DNA of 64,000 nucleotides from Dryocola sp032051265 (GCA_032051265.1 DAMBYU010000006.1:326830-390829), one strand, 5' to 3'; positions 1-11,806 are shown, counted from the stretch's first letter. Numbers and translations are program-made. The notes: generated from the letters alone by a model not told the origin.

Positions 1-3000
1 ATCCAGTTTAGGGTTAGTAGCGATAAGATATGGACTTTTCGGATCGCTGACAGCAACAAAATAGCCGCTGTTGCTAGTCGGTAACGGGTAAGCGCTTAAA
101 TCCACCGCACGGGTGTTTACCGTCTCAGCATTGCCAGGAGAAACGTTATATCCTTTTAAGCTGGCTGGATTGCCGGACAGGGCGGTGGTACTGCCCCCCG
201 TGCCGTTATAGTTATTCAGGCTGGCCGAATTGCCAGACAGGGCAGTCGTATTGCCTCCGGCGCCGGTATAGTTATTCAGGCTGGCCGAATTGCCGGACAG
301 GGCAGTCGTATTGCCCCCGGTGCCGGTATAGTTATTCAGGCTGGCCGCATTGCCAGACAGGGAGGTGGTATCGCCCCCGGTGCCGGTATAGTTATTCAGA
401 CTGCTGCCCTGACCACTGAGGCTGACCCCGTTACCGCCGTGGATGCTGTAGTCATTCATGCCGACCGCATTGCCGTTAACATCCACGGTGCCGCCAGAAG
501 TGCCGTAGTGATTCAGCCCAACCTGACCACCATTCAGGCTGATAGTATTACCCTGAGCGGCGTTAAGACTGGCAAGGCTGCTACCACCGTTGATTTGCTG
601 CAGAGCATTTTGCAGCTGATCCTGCCACTGCGGCGAACCCACGGCCACCTTATCCGCGCTGGCGAGATTCTGTTTTTGCACGCCGCCGCTGATATTCTGG
701 TTGCTAAGGGTATTAAGTGATGGTGCAGAGATGGTGTTGCTTACGCCACCCGTGTTTGCGGTAGTATTGGTATTGCTGATGTTATTAGTGAAAGTAGCAA
801 CGACATCGCCGCCCGCCTGGATAACTGAGCGGTAGATCTCATCATTTGACGCCTCGGTGATTTGCCCTGTTAATTGATACTTAAAATAGGAATCAGTTGG
901 CGGCGCAATGTAGTACCTATTAGATTTCGATGTGCCAACCGTTTCTATGTATTCGTAATTGTAATAATTGAATAAGGTTCCACTCTGATAGCTTTGGTTA
1001 TTTAACGTACCGCCATATAACGAAATATTACGATTACCAAGAACAGAGCTGGCATTATTATCAAGCACATCGCTAAAGATAGAAATATCACGCCCAGAAG
1101 AGATACGACCCGCACCACCGTTGGCGCTAACAGAATTATTCGTTATTGATGATGCTATTTTTTGAGTGATATAGGCAGACAGTGGAATATATTGCGAATA
1201 GTAGGTGTAAACATCAGTCTGACAAGTACAGTTATGAAATTCATGGGTCAACCATTCTTTAATGGTATAACTTGCTTCCGGTAAAGTTCTCACATCTAAA
1301 AGTAACGTCGCGTCTCCAGAATTAGTCTGGCCTACATTTTCAGTCCAGCTTGTAAAAGACAACCCATCCCGCTCATTTAACAAATGCCCGGTCTTAACCG
1401 TGATATCCCCGCGCTGCGTCTCAATCGTTCCGGAAGTATTCACTACTTCTGTATTGGCATTGCCCGCCGTATCGCGCTGCATCCACAGATTATTGCCCGC
1501 CAGAATATCGCCTTTCTGATTGTGGATGCTGTTAGCCAGCAGGCTCATATTGTTGCCCGCATAGAGCAATGCGGTGTTAAGCAGCGATCCGGCGGCGCTG
1601 GCGGTCAGGCTGCCACGCGTACCGGTAAAACCGTTGAATGCAATATCTCCGCGGCTTGTCAGTGTAACGTCGCCGCCGGACTGCAACGAACCAGCCGCAT
1701 TCATAGCGATACGGCTGCCGCTCAGGTTGCTGGCAGCACTGCCTGCGGTAAGCTGGCCGTTATTGGTCAGCGCGCCACCGGCACGAATGATTAGCCCCTG
1801 GCCCTGCATCACGCTCTGATTGGTGATGTCACCGTTACCGGTCAGCGTTAGCTGGTTGCCCGCCGCCATCACATTGCGGGTGGTGAAAGCGTTTGTCACG
1901 CCAACCGCAAGATCCCCCAGCGCCACCACCTGGCCGAGCTGATCGAATCCGGCGCTGTTAAGTAACAGGTTGCCGCCGCTGAACAGTTTTCCTGTTGCCT
2001 GATGATTGACCTGGTTTGCGGTAATGGTGAGCTGAGTATTACCGAGCAGCGTACCGCTGTTGGTCAACTTTTGATAATGCGAAGCCAGGTTTGCGGCCTG
2101 AACGGTGCCCGTGTTGGTGAGATCGTTACCGGTCAGCGTCGCCTGATTACCTGCCAGCAGCGTGCCATTATTGCTGGCATTCGCTGCATTGAGCACCAGC
2201 GTGGTAGCCTGCAGCCAGTTATTGTTGTTCAGTCCTGCCGTGTTAAGGGTCAGATCGCTGCCGAACAGCAGTTTGCCATCGTTACGTGCCGTGCTGACGG
2301 CGTCGATACGCGAACTGGCACCCCCCTGTAAGATACCGTAGTTGATAAGGTTTGGAGTGGTGATGGTCAGCGCTTTCTGGCTGAGGATAGAGCCCGCTGC
2401 GCTATTGGTCAGATTGCCGGTGAGGGTAAGCCGAAGGCCGTTATCCCCCTGTATACGCCCCTGATTATCCAGCCTGCCGCTGGTGATTTGCGTGTCGCCG
2501 CCCTGTATGCGGCCCAGGTTATTGACCGAAGCCGCATTGAGCGCCAGCGTGCCGCCCGTCAGCAGCGTTTTGTCCTGCTGCTGAGTAAACGCGCCATTGA
2601 GCGACAGTGTTAAACCGTTAACCCCGCTGGTTTCACCGTTGTTGTTGAACGTGGTGCCGCGTAGGGTGAGATTTTTAGCAATCCACTGCCCGTTATTCGT
2701 CAGGTTCAGGGCCTGTAATGCCGCACTACCGTTAGCCGTAATTTTGCTGTTTGCTGCCGAAAGCAGATCGCCGCTCAGCGTCAGGTTCATCCCATCGGCA
2801 CTTTGGATCGCACCGTTGTTCTGTAACTTAGTGGCGGTAAGCAGGATTTGTTGCCCCTGCCAGCTACCGCTGTTAGTGATGTCACCGCCATTTATTTTCA
2901 GGGTGCCCTGGGTGAGCAGTGAACCGCCTTTATTGTTAGTCAGTATCTGCAGTGGCTGCGCCATTAACAGGCGGGTCTGAAGGTTTTGTGCAGCCTGTAG

Positions 3001-6000
3001 CGTCAGGGACTGCATACCGATTAGCGTACCGCTGTTATCAACCAGGCCGTTGCCCACGGACAGGTTACCCCCCTGTACGCTGCCACGGTTGATAAGCTGG
3101 TTTCCAGTCAGGGTAACATTGCCTTCGCTGAGCAGAGCGCCGACATTGGTCAGCCGCGCACTATTGACCTGAGTTGTACCGTGGCTAAGTAACTGGCCGC
3201 TATTGGTCAGATCGCCTGCTACAGTGACATCCAGCGTGCCGGTCCCAAGGGCTGTGCCGGTGTTATTCCATACACCGCTGCTTACCGTTACCTTCTGTCC
3301 CTGTAGGGTACCGCCGTTGGTTAGTTGTGTGGTCGTAAGGTCCAGTGCACCGTTGGTTAGCAGTCGCCCACCGGTGAGATTGTTCAGGCCAGTGCCTGTC
3401 AGGGCCAGTAAGTACCCCCCCTGCAACAGCCCCTGGTTGGTGGTATTCGCAACGTTAAGCGTCAGGCGATCGCCAGCCATCTGTCCATCGTTAACCAGCG
3501 TGCCGCCGTTAAGGTTCAGCGCCTGCTGTGCCAGCAGTTGACCATCATGCTGGCTGATCAACTGCTGGTTCACTTTCAGCTGCAGATTATCAGCCTGAAA
3601 AGTGCCGTGATTGTCCAGATTTTCAGCATTTAGGGTTAACAGAGCGAGGGCGATAATCAGACCGCTATTACTCTGTTCTGCGGCATCAAGGCGCATATCA
3701 GAATTGCTGATAAGCTGTCCGCCAGCCCGGTTGTTCATTGAACTGGTAGTCAGCGTGAAGCCATTATTACCCTGCAGAGTGCCACGGTTATCGAGACTGC
3801 CGCCGGACAGGCTGATGGTCTCTGCCGCCAGTTGCCCGCTGTTATCAACAGACTGCGCGCTAAGCTGTAAATTACCCTGGCTCAGGAGCAGGCCTGTGCT
3901 GTCAAAAGCGCCATTTACCGTGGCGTACAGATCCTGCGCGGCCAGTGTGCGACCACTGTTGCTCCAGCGGTTGCTGGTGAGAGTCACAGATTTACCCTGC
4001 AGCAGGCCAGCATTATCAAGCTGCCCGAGGCTGAGATTCAGCGCGCCATCGGTGAGTATCTGCCCCCCGGCAAGATTACTCAGCGCGGAACCGCCGAGCA
4101 TCAGACTACTGTTACCCTGCAACAGGCCACTGCTAGTAATGCCGTTGCCGGTAAGGTTGAGGAGATCACCCGCCATCACGCCATCATTACTGATAGTGCC
4201 GGTCTGCGCGGTTAAGGCCTGTTGCGCAAGGATATTTCCTTTTCCCTGATTGGTCAGCGCACCACTGAGGGTCAGGTTAATATTCTGCGCCTGCAGACTG
4301 CCGCTGTTATCAAGGCTTGTGGCATTGAGAGTGAACAATTTGCTGACCTGCAGTGCGCCTGCATTGATCAGTTTGTTCAGGGTTAACGCCAGCGCACCGC
4401 CGCTGATAAGTTGTCCACCGGCAAGGTTGCTGAGTTGCGGAGTATTAAGTTCCAGGAGCGCATTACCCTGCAACAGGCCACCGTTGCTCAGGCTTTCCGC
4501 GCTGACTATCAGATTATTTGCGGCCAGAATGCCACTATTGCCCAGTGCCATTGCCTGTAGTTGCATATCGGTCTGGCTAAGCAGAACACCTGTACTGGTC
4601 AACGTACCGCTGACCGTGCCGGTCACGCCATGGCTGCCGAGCGCCTTCCCGCTGTTACGCCACTCCCCGGCACGCACCGTGAGCCTGTCCCCCTGCAACA
4701 GGCCCTGGTTGTCCAGCAGGCCGCCTGTAAGGTTCAGAGCCTTTCCGCTAAGCAGTTGTCCGACCGGAGCGTTGGTAATGTCTCCTTTCGTAACCGTTAA
4801 GCCGTGGTTACCCTGGATTAGTCCACTGTTAAGTAGCCGATCGGTGTTAAGCGTAATGCTGTCAGCCGCCATCATCCCGCTGTGCGTCAGACTTTTGGCA
4901 CTCAGCTGCAGCCCCTGCTGACTGAGCAGCCTGCCGCTGCCGATCATGTCGCCATCTATCGTGGCAACCACACCGTTTTCGCCGAGGGCATTACCCTCGT
5001 TACGCCACTGGCCGGCATGCACTTTCAGGATGTCACCCTGCAACAGGCCGCTATTGGTGAGGTTCGTGGCATCCAGCGTCAGACTGCCGTCGCTGAATAT
5101 CTGGCCTGCGGCCTGGTTATCGAGTATGGACGTTGTCAGATCCAGCTGCCGGGTGCCCTGCAACAATCCACGGTTAGTAAAGGAGTTACCTGTGAGTGTG
5201 AAGCGATCTGCCGCCAGCACGCCGTCGTTAATCAGCCATGGAGAGGTAAGATCCAGCGTGTCCCGGGCCAGTATCTCACTGCCCGCCTGGTTAACGATCT
5301 GTTTTTGCTGCTCCAGGGTGATATCCCGGGCCAGCAGCTGACCCCGGTTGTCCAGGCTGTCGCCGCGCACCGTCAGGCTCCCGGCCTGCATTAACCCGGC
5401 GTTGGTCAGCCGGATGAGCGCCGCCGTCAGCGCCCCGTCGGTCAGCAGCTCGCCCTCGCTGGTCAGCTCCGCCGCCGTCAGGGTTAATGCCCTGCTGCCC
5501 TGCAGCCGCCCGCTGTTGCTGACCGTGCCGGCATCCACCAGCAGGGTGTCACCGGCGGCGATGCCGCTGTTGCTGACGCTGCTGCCTTTCAGCGTCAGCG
5601 CCTCCTGTGCCAGCAGTTTACCCCCCTGCCTGTTGGTGAGCGCCCCGCGCTGGCTGAGCGTCAGGCTGCGGGCGTTAATCTCCCCTGCGTTATCCAGTGA
5701 GGTGCCGCCCAGCGTCATGTCGAGGGCGGCCTTGATCAGCCCGAGGTTGACCAGCTGCGGCAGGCTCAGCGTCAGCCCGCGGCCGCTGAGGATCTGCGCC
5801 CCGCTCTGGTTGGTCAGCGTGTCCGCCGCCAGCGCCAGACGGCTGTCGCCCTGCAGCGTGCCGCCGTTGGTGGTGGTGGTCGTGGCAAGCGCCAGGTCGC
5901 TGGCGGCCAGGGTGCCGCTGTTGGTTAAAACGGGCGCGCTGAGGCTCAGCGTGTCCTGAGCCAGTATTTTGCCGCCCGCCTGGTTAACGATCTGGTGTTG

Positions 6001-8458
6001 CTGCTCCAGGGTGATATCCCGGGCCAGCAGCTGGCCCCGGTTGTCCAGGCTGTCGCCGCGCACCGTCAGGCTCCCGGCCTGCATTAACCNNNNNNNNNNN
6101 NNNNNNNNNNNNNNNNNNNNNNNNNNNNNNNNNNNNNNNNNNNNNNNNNNNNNNNNNNNNNNNNNNNNNNNNNNNNNNNNNNNNNNNNNGCTGCTCCAGG
6201 GTGATATCCCGGGCCAGCAGCTGGCCCCGGTTGTCCAGGCTGTCACCGCGCACCGTCAGATCCTGTCCCTGCAACAGGCCGCTGTTGCTCAGTTGCGGTG
6301 TGCTCAACGTCATTGCACCGTCGGCTACCAGTTGCCCGGCGTTGTTAGCGCTAGCTGTGCTGAGCGTCAGCCCACGCTGTGCCAGCAGTTTACCGGGCGT
6401 CTGGTTATCAAACGTACCACTCAGGGCAACGGCGATATCTGCCGCCTGTAATGTGCCACGGTTGCTTAGTGCCAGGCCGTCAAGCCGCAGATTCTGCCCG
6501 GCAATGAGGTTGCCGCTCTGGTCGATTGCACCGCTGTTCAGGTTGAGGTTACCGGTTGCCTGGAGCAGGCCGGTGGTGGTGAGCGCGCCGCTTAGGACAT
6601 TAATTGTCTGTCCGGTTCCCTGGCCGCTGTGAGTCAGCGCCCCGGTGCTGTTTATCTGTAGGGTATTTTTCGCCGCCTGAGTACCGGCAAGTTTCGCCTG
6701 CTGCGCATTCAGTGCCAGATTCTGCTGGCTCTGTAACTGCGAACCGGCAAGGGTAGTAAACTGGCCGCGACTGGTCAGCGTGGCATCCTGTTGAGCAAAA
6801 AGCTTACCGCCCAGCTGCGCGCTGCCAGTATCAATGTTTACCGCCCCGTTACTGGTCAGCAGGCTGCTATTGCTACTGGTTAGTTGCTCACTGTGCAGGG
6901 TAATGCCGTCGTGACCGTTCAGCACACCGGAGAGCTGCAGGATATCGGCTGAGGCCGAAAGATAGCCGTCGCTCAGCAACTGGCCGCCAGTACCAATGTT
7001 AAGCATATCTGCCACATTGAGATTCAGGGTATGTGCGCTGCTAAACAGCCCACCAAGCGTCATGTTCTGCGTGGTCAGGTTGATATCGCCACCGCTTTGC
7101 CACTGCCCGCTGTTATTCAGGGTGGCGGCGGTCAGCCACTGATCACCCAGGCTTTGCACGCCTCCGTTATTCGTCAATGTATTGGCGGTAATTTGTGCCG
7201 TGCCTTTGGCACTCAATTTGCCGTTATTGGTCAGAGCGTTACTGTTGATGGAGATATTTTTACCGGCAACAAACTGACCCTGGTTGTCGATCGTTCCCGC
7301 CACGCTGGCGGTGATATTATTTGCCGTATCGGCGCGGCTGTTTTTGCCCTGAGTTAAGTCGCGCGCTGTAAGGCTTAGATCTTTCCCGGCGGTGAGCGTG
7401 GCATTGCTCAGCGTTAGTTTGCCCTTACCGCTCAGCGTCATATCCCCGTCGCTGGCAAGCTGGGCATTGTCCACCGTGACATCAGTTTGTGCATTTACGG
7501 TAAATGCGCCGCTTGCTTTGTTTTCACCTTTGAGCGCAACGCTTTCCCCTTTCGCCGCCAGGCTACCGCTCGTCAGGCTGTTTTTCACCGTCAGCTTGCC
7601 GCTGGCATCAAGGGTAATATCACCCTGGCGCGCATTAAGGTCGCCGAGGTTTACACCCACTCCTTTTTCGCTGGAGATGAGGTGTATACGGTTGGCGTAC
7701 ATGCCGCCGAGCGCGCCGGTATCCACCGCCACCACGGGAGCGGCTCCTTCACCGGCTATCGCTGTTACTCCGCCGCTGGCGCTCACTCGGTTAGCGCCCG
7801 TAATAACTTGCAAATCTTTTGCGTGGATCTGCGCATTCACTTCGGTGGCACGCGTAATAATCGATAGCGCATCCGTCTGGCTCGCATCCAGCCCTTTGCC
7901 TTCAACCGTGATGGAGCCCTTAGTGACGTCAAAGGATTGCAGATTGCCGTTCGCATCAAACACCGGTTTCCCAGTGGTCAACGTTGCATTCGGGGTGTTG
8001 ATAAAGCCGCAGCCGTTACAGGTGATGCCATAGGGGTTGGCAACCACCACGTTTGCCGCTTTACCGGCAACTTCTGTATAGCCCTGCAGTTGCGATCGAT
8101 TACCGCCCGTGACCTCATTAATAATGCCGCGCGCTTCCTGACCCGCTTTCAGGTTGGGGTTATTCTGTATTAAACCGCCAAGCTGCGTCTGGTTTAGCTG
8201 GCCGGTAGCGTTGTTGAGGATCAGCCCCTCTTTGCCAACGTTGTAATCTTTGAACTGATTATGGGAAATCCCCGCCCCGTTCGGCGTGGCGATATTCACC
8301 ACCGGCACGCCGTTGCCCGCTTTGTCTATCTGCGTACCGGCACCGGTCGGGGTAAGGGTGGCAGCCACCGCAGGCAGCAACGGCTGGGTCGCCAGCATCG
8401 CGCTGACCAACCAGCTTAACAGACGCTGATAAAAACGAACCGGGTGCTGACTGTCCAT
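1..8458 (-). CDS. Two-partner-secretion exoprotein, HecA/CdiA/filamentous haemagglutinin family (partial, interrupted by N gap)
   Basis: This is a very large secreted beta-helical adhesin or contact-dependent toxin carrier. The ATG at 8458 is followed by a signal region and then the TPS domain that docks on the partner transporter, with the family motifs NPNL (about residue 100) and NPYGITCNGCGF (about residue 140). Hundreds of degenerate repeats of the type 'L.N.G.L...' follow. The frame is open from 8458 to the gap at 6189 and again from 6089 to base 1, about 2,785 readable codons, and it runs off the left edge without a stop. The two parts are in different phases across the 100 Ns, so the true gap length must be a multiple of three if the gene is intact. 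The last readable residues (SPYLIATNPKLD) resemble the segment that precedes the second half of CdiA-like proteins. The C-terminal toxin or adhesin tip, and any immunity gene, lie outside the window. It sits 12 nt after the transporter gene, so the two are co-transcribed. The family call is firm; the toxin function is inference. Confidence 0.9.
121..480 (-). repeat. 60-bp tandem repeat (20-residue units) in the exoprotein
   Basis: Units with a period of exactly 60 bp run through this stretch. The best-conserved copies are 181-240, 241-300, 301-360 and 361-420, with degenerate copies on both sides. The encoded unit reads roughly ALSGNSASLNNYTGTGGNTT, rich in Gly, Asn, Ser and Thr. There is no spacer between units, so it is a protein repeat and not a CRISPR array. 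Confidence 0.85.
5281..6255 (-). repeat. Long direct repeat with 693-bp period in the exoprotein gene
   Basis: The ~116 bases at 5281-5396 recur at 5974-6089 with only a few mismatches, an offset of 693 bp (231 codons). A third copy of the inner part starts at 6190, directly after the N gap. If the gap holds one further period, the missing piece is 603 bases (201 codons), which agrees with the phase constraint from the reading frame. The period is seen; the gap content is inferred. Confidence 0.7.
6090..6189. other. Assembly gap (100 N)
   Basis: A run of exactly 100 N, the usual placeholder for a scaffold gap of unknown size. It falls inside the exoprotein gene, precisely where near-identical repeat copies abut: 5281-5396 and 5974-6089 on one side, and 6190-6255 on the other. 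The assembly therefore probably broke on the repeat. Confidence 0.95.
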
Positions 8459-8470
8459 AATCTGTGTCCC

Positions 8471-10150
8471 TTAAATGACAAACGCGATGCGGTAGTAAAT
8501 GCTGACATGATCGGGCGCCAGCCAGTCGGGATATTTCACCGGCAAACCAACGGTAAACTGGCTGGAGTAAAAACGATTTGCCGTGGAAAGCCCGAACGCA
8601 CTGCCCCACAGGGTGCCGGAGGCCCAGGGATCTTTGGCATCCTTTTGCAGCCAGCCGCCATCCAGCGCGGCAAGCGCGCTCACCTGGCCGATAACCGGCA
8701 GGGTAAAGAGCGTGTAGTTGAGCTCGTTGCGCCAGTAGCCGCCGTTATCGCCGGAAAGGTAGTGCTCTTTGAAGCCACGCACCGAACTCTCCCCGCCGAT
8801 CGTCAGGCGCTCGCTGCCGTACAATCTGTCCGGCGACCACTGGCCGTAGGCGCTGGTCAGCCACCATAGGTTGTCTGCCACCGGAAGCTGGAAGCTGCCG
8901 TTCAGGCTCCATTTTTTAAATTCCGCTTTGGGTACGTCGCCGTGCTTGCCGTTATCATCTTCGGCCCCAAGCCAGGGCATACCGTGGCTGAAGGTCGGGT
9001 TAATGGTCGCCACGCCACCAAAGATTTTTTGCGTATGATTCAGGCCGAACAGCAGACTGGTAAGCTTGCGGCTACTGCTGTCGAGCTTCGCATTGTTAAG
9101 CCAGTTGCGGCTGATTTGATGAGACAGCCCAAGCGAAACAGCGGTTTTAATATCACCGTTGCGGAAAAGGACGCGTGAAGCGGTGAAGCGGTGGGACTGG
9201 CTATCGCCGGTGGAATTCCAGTAGTAACCATTATTGTTAATGGTGCTCTGGTAGTTGCTCCAGCTGTAGCTGTAGTCGAACAGGCTGTAGCCATAAGGCA
9301 GGCTGACGCCGGCCTGGACGTTCTGTGCGTCATGGTCAGAGGCAAAATCGCTGCTGCGCCCGCCGCTGATAAACCATCTGTCGGCAAGTCCGAGCAGATT
9401 GTTCCCGACAAGCGAGCCGCCCACCTGACCGGTGCCGGTACTCTTCTGGCCGCTGTTATCAAAGTTCAGGGAGGCGCTGAGCGGAAATTCCGGGCTCGCC
9501 GTAAGATTAACCACGGAATACCCCGCCGTTTCACCCGGCAAAATTTCAATTTGTACCGGCGCGCTACGGGTACGGTTAATCTGCTCCATGCCCTGTTCGA
9601 TATCGCGCAGGTTAAGAATTTTTCCCTCCAGACCCGGGAAGACTATCGCCAGCGTGCGTGGCGGCTCCCCCGCCATCTGAATACGTTCTAAACGGCCTTC
9701 CAGCACGGCAATATGCAGCTCACCGCCGGACAGGTCCTGTTCGGTCAGAAAAGCACGGCTGGTGATATAGCCCCGGCTGATATACCAGTCGGAAATTGTG
9801 CGAGTCAGCTCCGCCAGGCGGGGCATATCCAGACACTGGTTTATCCAGGGTGTGGTCAGCCGGCTGACCTGGCGCTCATTAAGCAATGAAGCGCCATCAA
9901 GAGAAATGTGGGAGATGGTGAAGCAAGGCCCGGATGCGGGTTTCACGACTGGAGGCTGCGCGGCACGCGGCAGCTCGGTACTGCGTTCCAGCTCATCACG
10001 CTGGCGCTGGTTCTGTTGCAGCAGATTTTGCTGCTGTTGTTGAACGGTATTCCTGTCAGCGGGGGACAGAGGGGCCGCAGATGCCATAAATGCGGAGAGA
10101 TTAATAAGACAGGCTACTGTATACAGCCCGTAATTGAAGTTAACAGACAT
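8471..10150 (-). CDS. Two-partner-secretion outer-membrane transporter, ShlB/FhaC/HecB family
   Basis: A 559-residue TpsB protein that exports the exoprotein encoded just downstream across the outer membrane. The order seen is an N-terminal signal segment ending near ASA-APLS, a Gln-rich helix and linker (residues about 30-70), POTRA-like domains (about 75-240, starting CFTISHISLDG), and a C-terminal 16-strand beta-barrel. The barrel contains the family's VRGF motif (in GGESSVRGFKEH), which lies in loop L6 and is needed for secretion. It ends in the aromatic-type C-terminus typical of outer-membrane proteins (YYRIAFVI). It is first in the operon, transporter before exoprotein, as in cdiBA. 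An A+T-rich leader of about 190 bp lies upstream after the proY terminator. Length and motifs are normal, so it looks intact. Confidence 0.93.
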   Translation of the reverse strand: MSVNFNYGLYTVACLINLSAFMASAAPLSPADRNTVQQQQQNLLQQNQRQRDELERSTELPRAAQPPVVKPASGPCFTISHISLDGASLLNERQVSRLTTPWINQCLDMPRLAELTRTISDWYISRGYITSRAFLTEQDLSGGELHIAVLEGRLERIQMAGEPPRTLAIVFPGLEGKILNLRDIEQGMEQINRTRSAPVQIEILPGETAGYSVVNLTASPEFPLSASLNFDNSGQKSTGTGQVGGSLVGNNLLGLADRWFISGGRSSDFASDHDAQNVQAGVSLPYGYSLFDYSYSWSNYQSTINNNGYYWNSTGDSQSHRFTASRVLFRNGDIKTAVSLGLSHQISRNWLNNAKLDSSSRKLTSLLFGLNHTQKIFGGVATINPTFSHGMPWLGAEDDNGKHGDVPKAEFKKWSLNGSFQLPVADNLWWLTSAYGQWSPDRLYGSERLTIGGESSVRGFKEHYLSGDNGGYWRNELNYTLFTLPVIGQVSALAALDGGWLQKDAKDPWASGTLWGSAFGLSTANRFYSSQFTVGLPVKYPDWLAPDHVSIYYRIAFVI

Positions 10151-10340
10151 CTGACTGCCCCATCCCTAAGTGCAATTATCTTGAGTAAGTCACTAACAAA
10201 CACAAATGTTTATTAATATTCAGAAATAAACTCGAAATAAACCACAAATAAAAAATGCCGACAACAACCCATGTCACAATTAAGTAAGTTCCTATTTACT
10301 TAAGTAAAATTTGAGTATCCTAAATTTAGCCAGCTAGCCA

Positions 10341-10372
10341 TAAATAAAAAACCCGCCGAGAGCGGCGGGTTG
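10341..10372 (-). terminator. Rho-independent terminator of proY
   Basis: A perfect 8-bp stem, 10351-10358 with 10363-10370 (ACCCGCCG/CGGCGGGT) and a 4-nt loop. On the minus strand it is followed by a T-rich run. It lies just past the proY stop and insulates the two-partner-secretion operon. Confidence 0.85.
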
Positions 10373-10379
10373 ATAAACG

Positions 10380-11753
10380 TTAGTTGCTTTCGGCAAGCGA
10401 TGCTGCGCGTCGGCGCTTAAATAGCCAGCCAATCAGCAGCAGGACAATCCAGCCACAGCCTACGTAGAGCGAAATGCGGGTATCCGGGTGCCAGCCGATA
10501 AGCGCGATGATAAACGCCAGAAACACCAGGCCAACCAGAGTGGTTGCCACGCCGCCGGGAACCGGGAACTTCAGCGCTTTGGCTTCCTCTTTCGAGAGTT
10601 TGCGGCGGAAGGCTATCTGCGACAGCAAAATCATTATCCACACCCAGACGGTGGCGAACGTTGCCAGCGAGGCAATCACCAGGAAGACGTTTTCCGGCAT
10701 GATATAGTTCAGGTAAACCGCCAGCAACATGGCCAGGCTCATCACCAGCACGGTGACATAAGGGATGCCGTTGCGGGAGGTTTTTGCGAATACCTTCGGC
10801 GCGCTACCCTGCTCTGCCATGCCGTGCAGCATACGACCAACGCCGAATACATCGCTGTTAATGGCCGAAAGCGACGCGGTGAGCACGACAAAGTTCAGGA
10901 TACCTGCCGCAACGGTAATCCCCATATGCTGAAACGTCAGTACGAACGGGCTGCCGGAGGTGCCGACCTGGTTCCACGGATAAATAGACATGATGACAAA
11001 CAGCGTGCCCACGTAGAACACCAGAATACGCAGAGGAACGGAGTTGATAGCGCGAGGAATAGATTTTTGCGGGTCTTTCGCTTCACCCGCCGTGATACCG
11101 ATGATCTCAATACCGCCATAGGCGAACATGACCATTTGCAGCGACATGATCATGCCTGTCCAGCCGTTGCTGAAGAAGCCGCCGTTGGTCCAGAGATTGT
11201 GTATCCCTGTCGCCTGTCCGCCATTGCCGATGCCCCAGACGATAATACCGATACCGGCAGCGATCATAATGATGATGGTGGCGACTTTAAAGAACGAGAA
11301 CCAGAATTCCAGCTCGCCAAACACTTTCACGCTCATCAGGTTGATGGCGCAGATGATCAGCACCACGCTAAGCACCCAGACCCAGTGCGGCACCGCCGGG
11401 AACCAGACGCCCATATAGATACCGAACGCGGTCACATCCGCAATGGCGACGATGAGGATCTCAAAACAGTAGGTCCAGCCGGTGATGTAGCCGGCAAGCG
11501 GCCCGAGATTGTCCTGCGCGTAACGGGAAAACGAACTGGCGGCGGGATTATGGACCGACAGCTCGCCCAGCGCGCGCATAATGATATAAGCCGCCACGCC
11601 ACCGATAATATAGGCCAGCAATACGCTTGGTCCCGCCATTTTGATGGCATCCGCCGAGCCGTAAAACAGCCCTGTACCAATCGCCGAACCCAGCGCCATA
11701 AAACGTATGTGCCGGGTGCTCAAACCACGCTTGAGCTTATTCTTGTTTTCCAT
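10380..11753 (-). CDS. proY: Cryptic proline permease ProY (amino-acid permease family)
   Basis: A 457-residue inner-membrane transporter of the APC superfamily (amino acid transporter, AAT family) with about 12 hydrophobic segments. The N-terminal segment carries the family signature GLSTRHIRFMALGSAIGTGL. Length and sequence fit E. coli ProY, which transports proline when over-expressed and is otherwise little expressed. It lies downstream of brnQ on the same strand, separated by a hairpin, as in E. coli. In E. coli the next gene is malZ; here that place is taken by the two-partner-secretion locus. The assignment rests on similarity and on synteny. Confidence 0.92.
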   Translation of the reverse strand: MENKNKLKRGLSTRHIRFMALGSAIGTGLFYGSADAIKMAGPSVLLAYIIGGVAAYIIMRALGELSVHNPAASSFSRYAQDNLGPLAGYITGWTYCFEILIVAIADVTAFGIYMGVWFPAVPHWVWVLSVVLIICAINLMSVKVFGELEFWFSFFKVATIIIMIAAGIGIIVWGIGNGGQATGIHNLWTNGGFFSNGWTGMIMSLQMVMFAYGGIEIIGITAGEAKDPQKSIPRAINSVPLRILVFYVGTLFVIMSIYPWNQVGTSGSPFVLTFQHMGITVAAGILNFVVLTASLSAINSDVFGVGRMLHGMAEQGSAPKVFAKTSRNGIPYVTVLVMSLAMLLAVYLNYIMPENVFLVIASLATFATVWVWIMILLSQIAFRRKLSKEEAKALKFPVPGGVATTLVGLVFLAFIIALIGWHPDTRISLYVGCGWIVLLLIGWLFKRRRAASLAESN

Positions 11754-11776
11754 CGTACCAAATCACTCTCAACCAA

Positions 11777-11806
11777 TAAAAAACCACGGAGCGCAGCCCC
11801 GTGGTT
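11777..11806 (-). terminator. Hairpin between brnQ and proY
   Basis: An 8-bp stem, 11782-11789 with 11799-11806 (AACCACGG/CCGTGGTT). On the minus strand it is followed by TTTTTATTGG. It is a probable terminator or attenuator after brnQ that separates proY expression from it. Confidence 0.7.

Noticed and set aside
121..480. CRISPR array from regular 60-bp spacing
   Set aside because: Repeat units are contiguous without unique spacers and translate in frame as part of the exoprotein.
1384..6632. Many long plus-strand open frames (up to 223 residues) across the exoprotein
   Set aside because: They are antisense shadows of a repetitive G+C-rich coding frame; none has a family feature or a ribosome-binding site.
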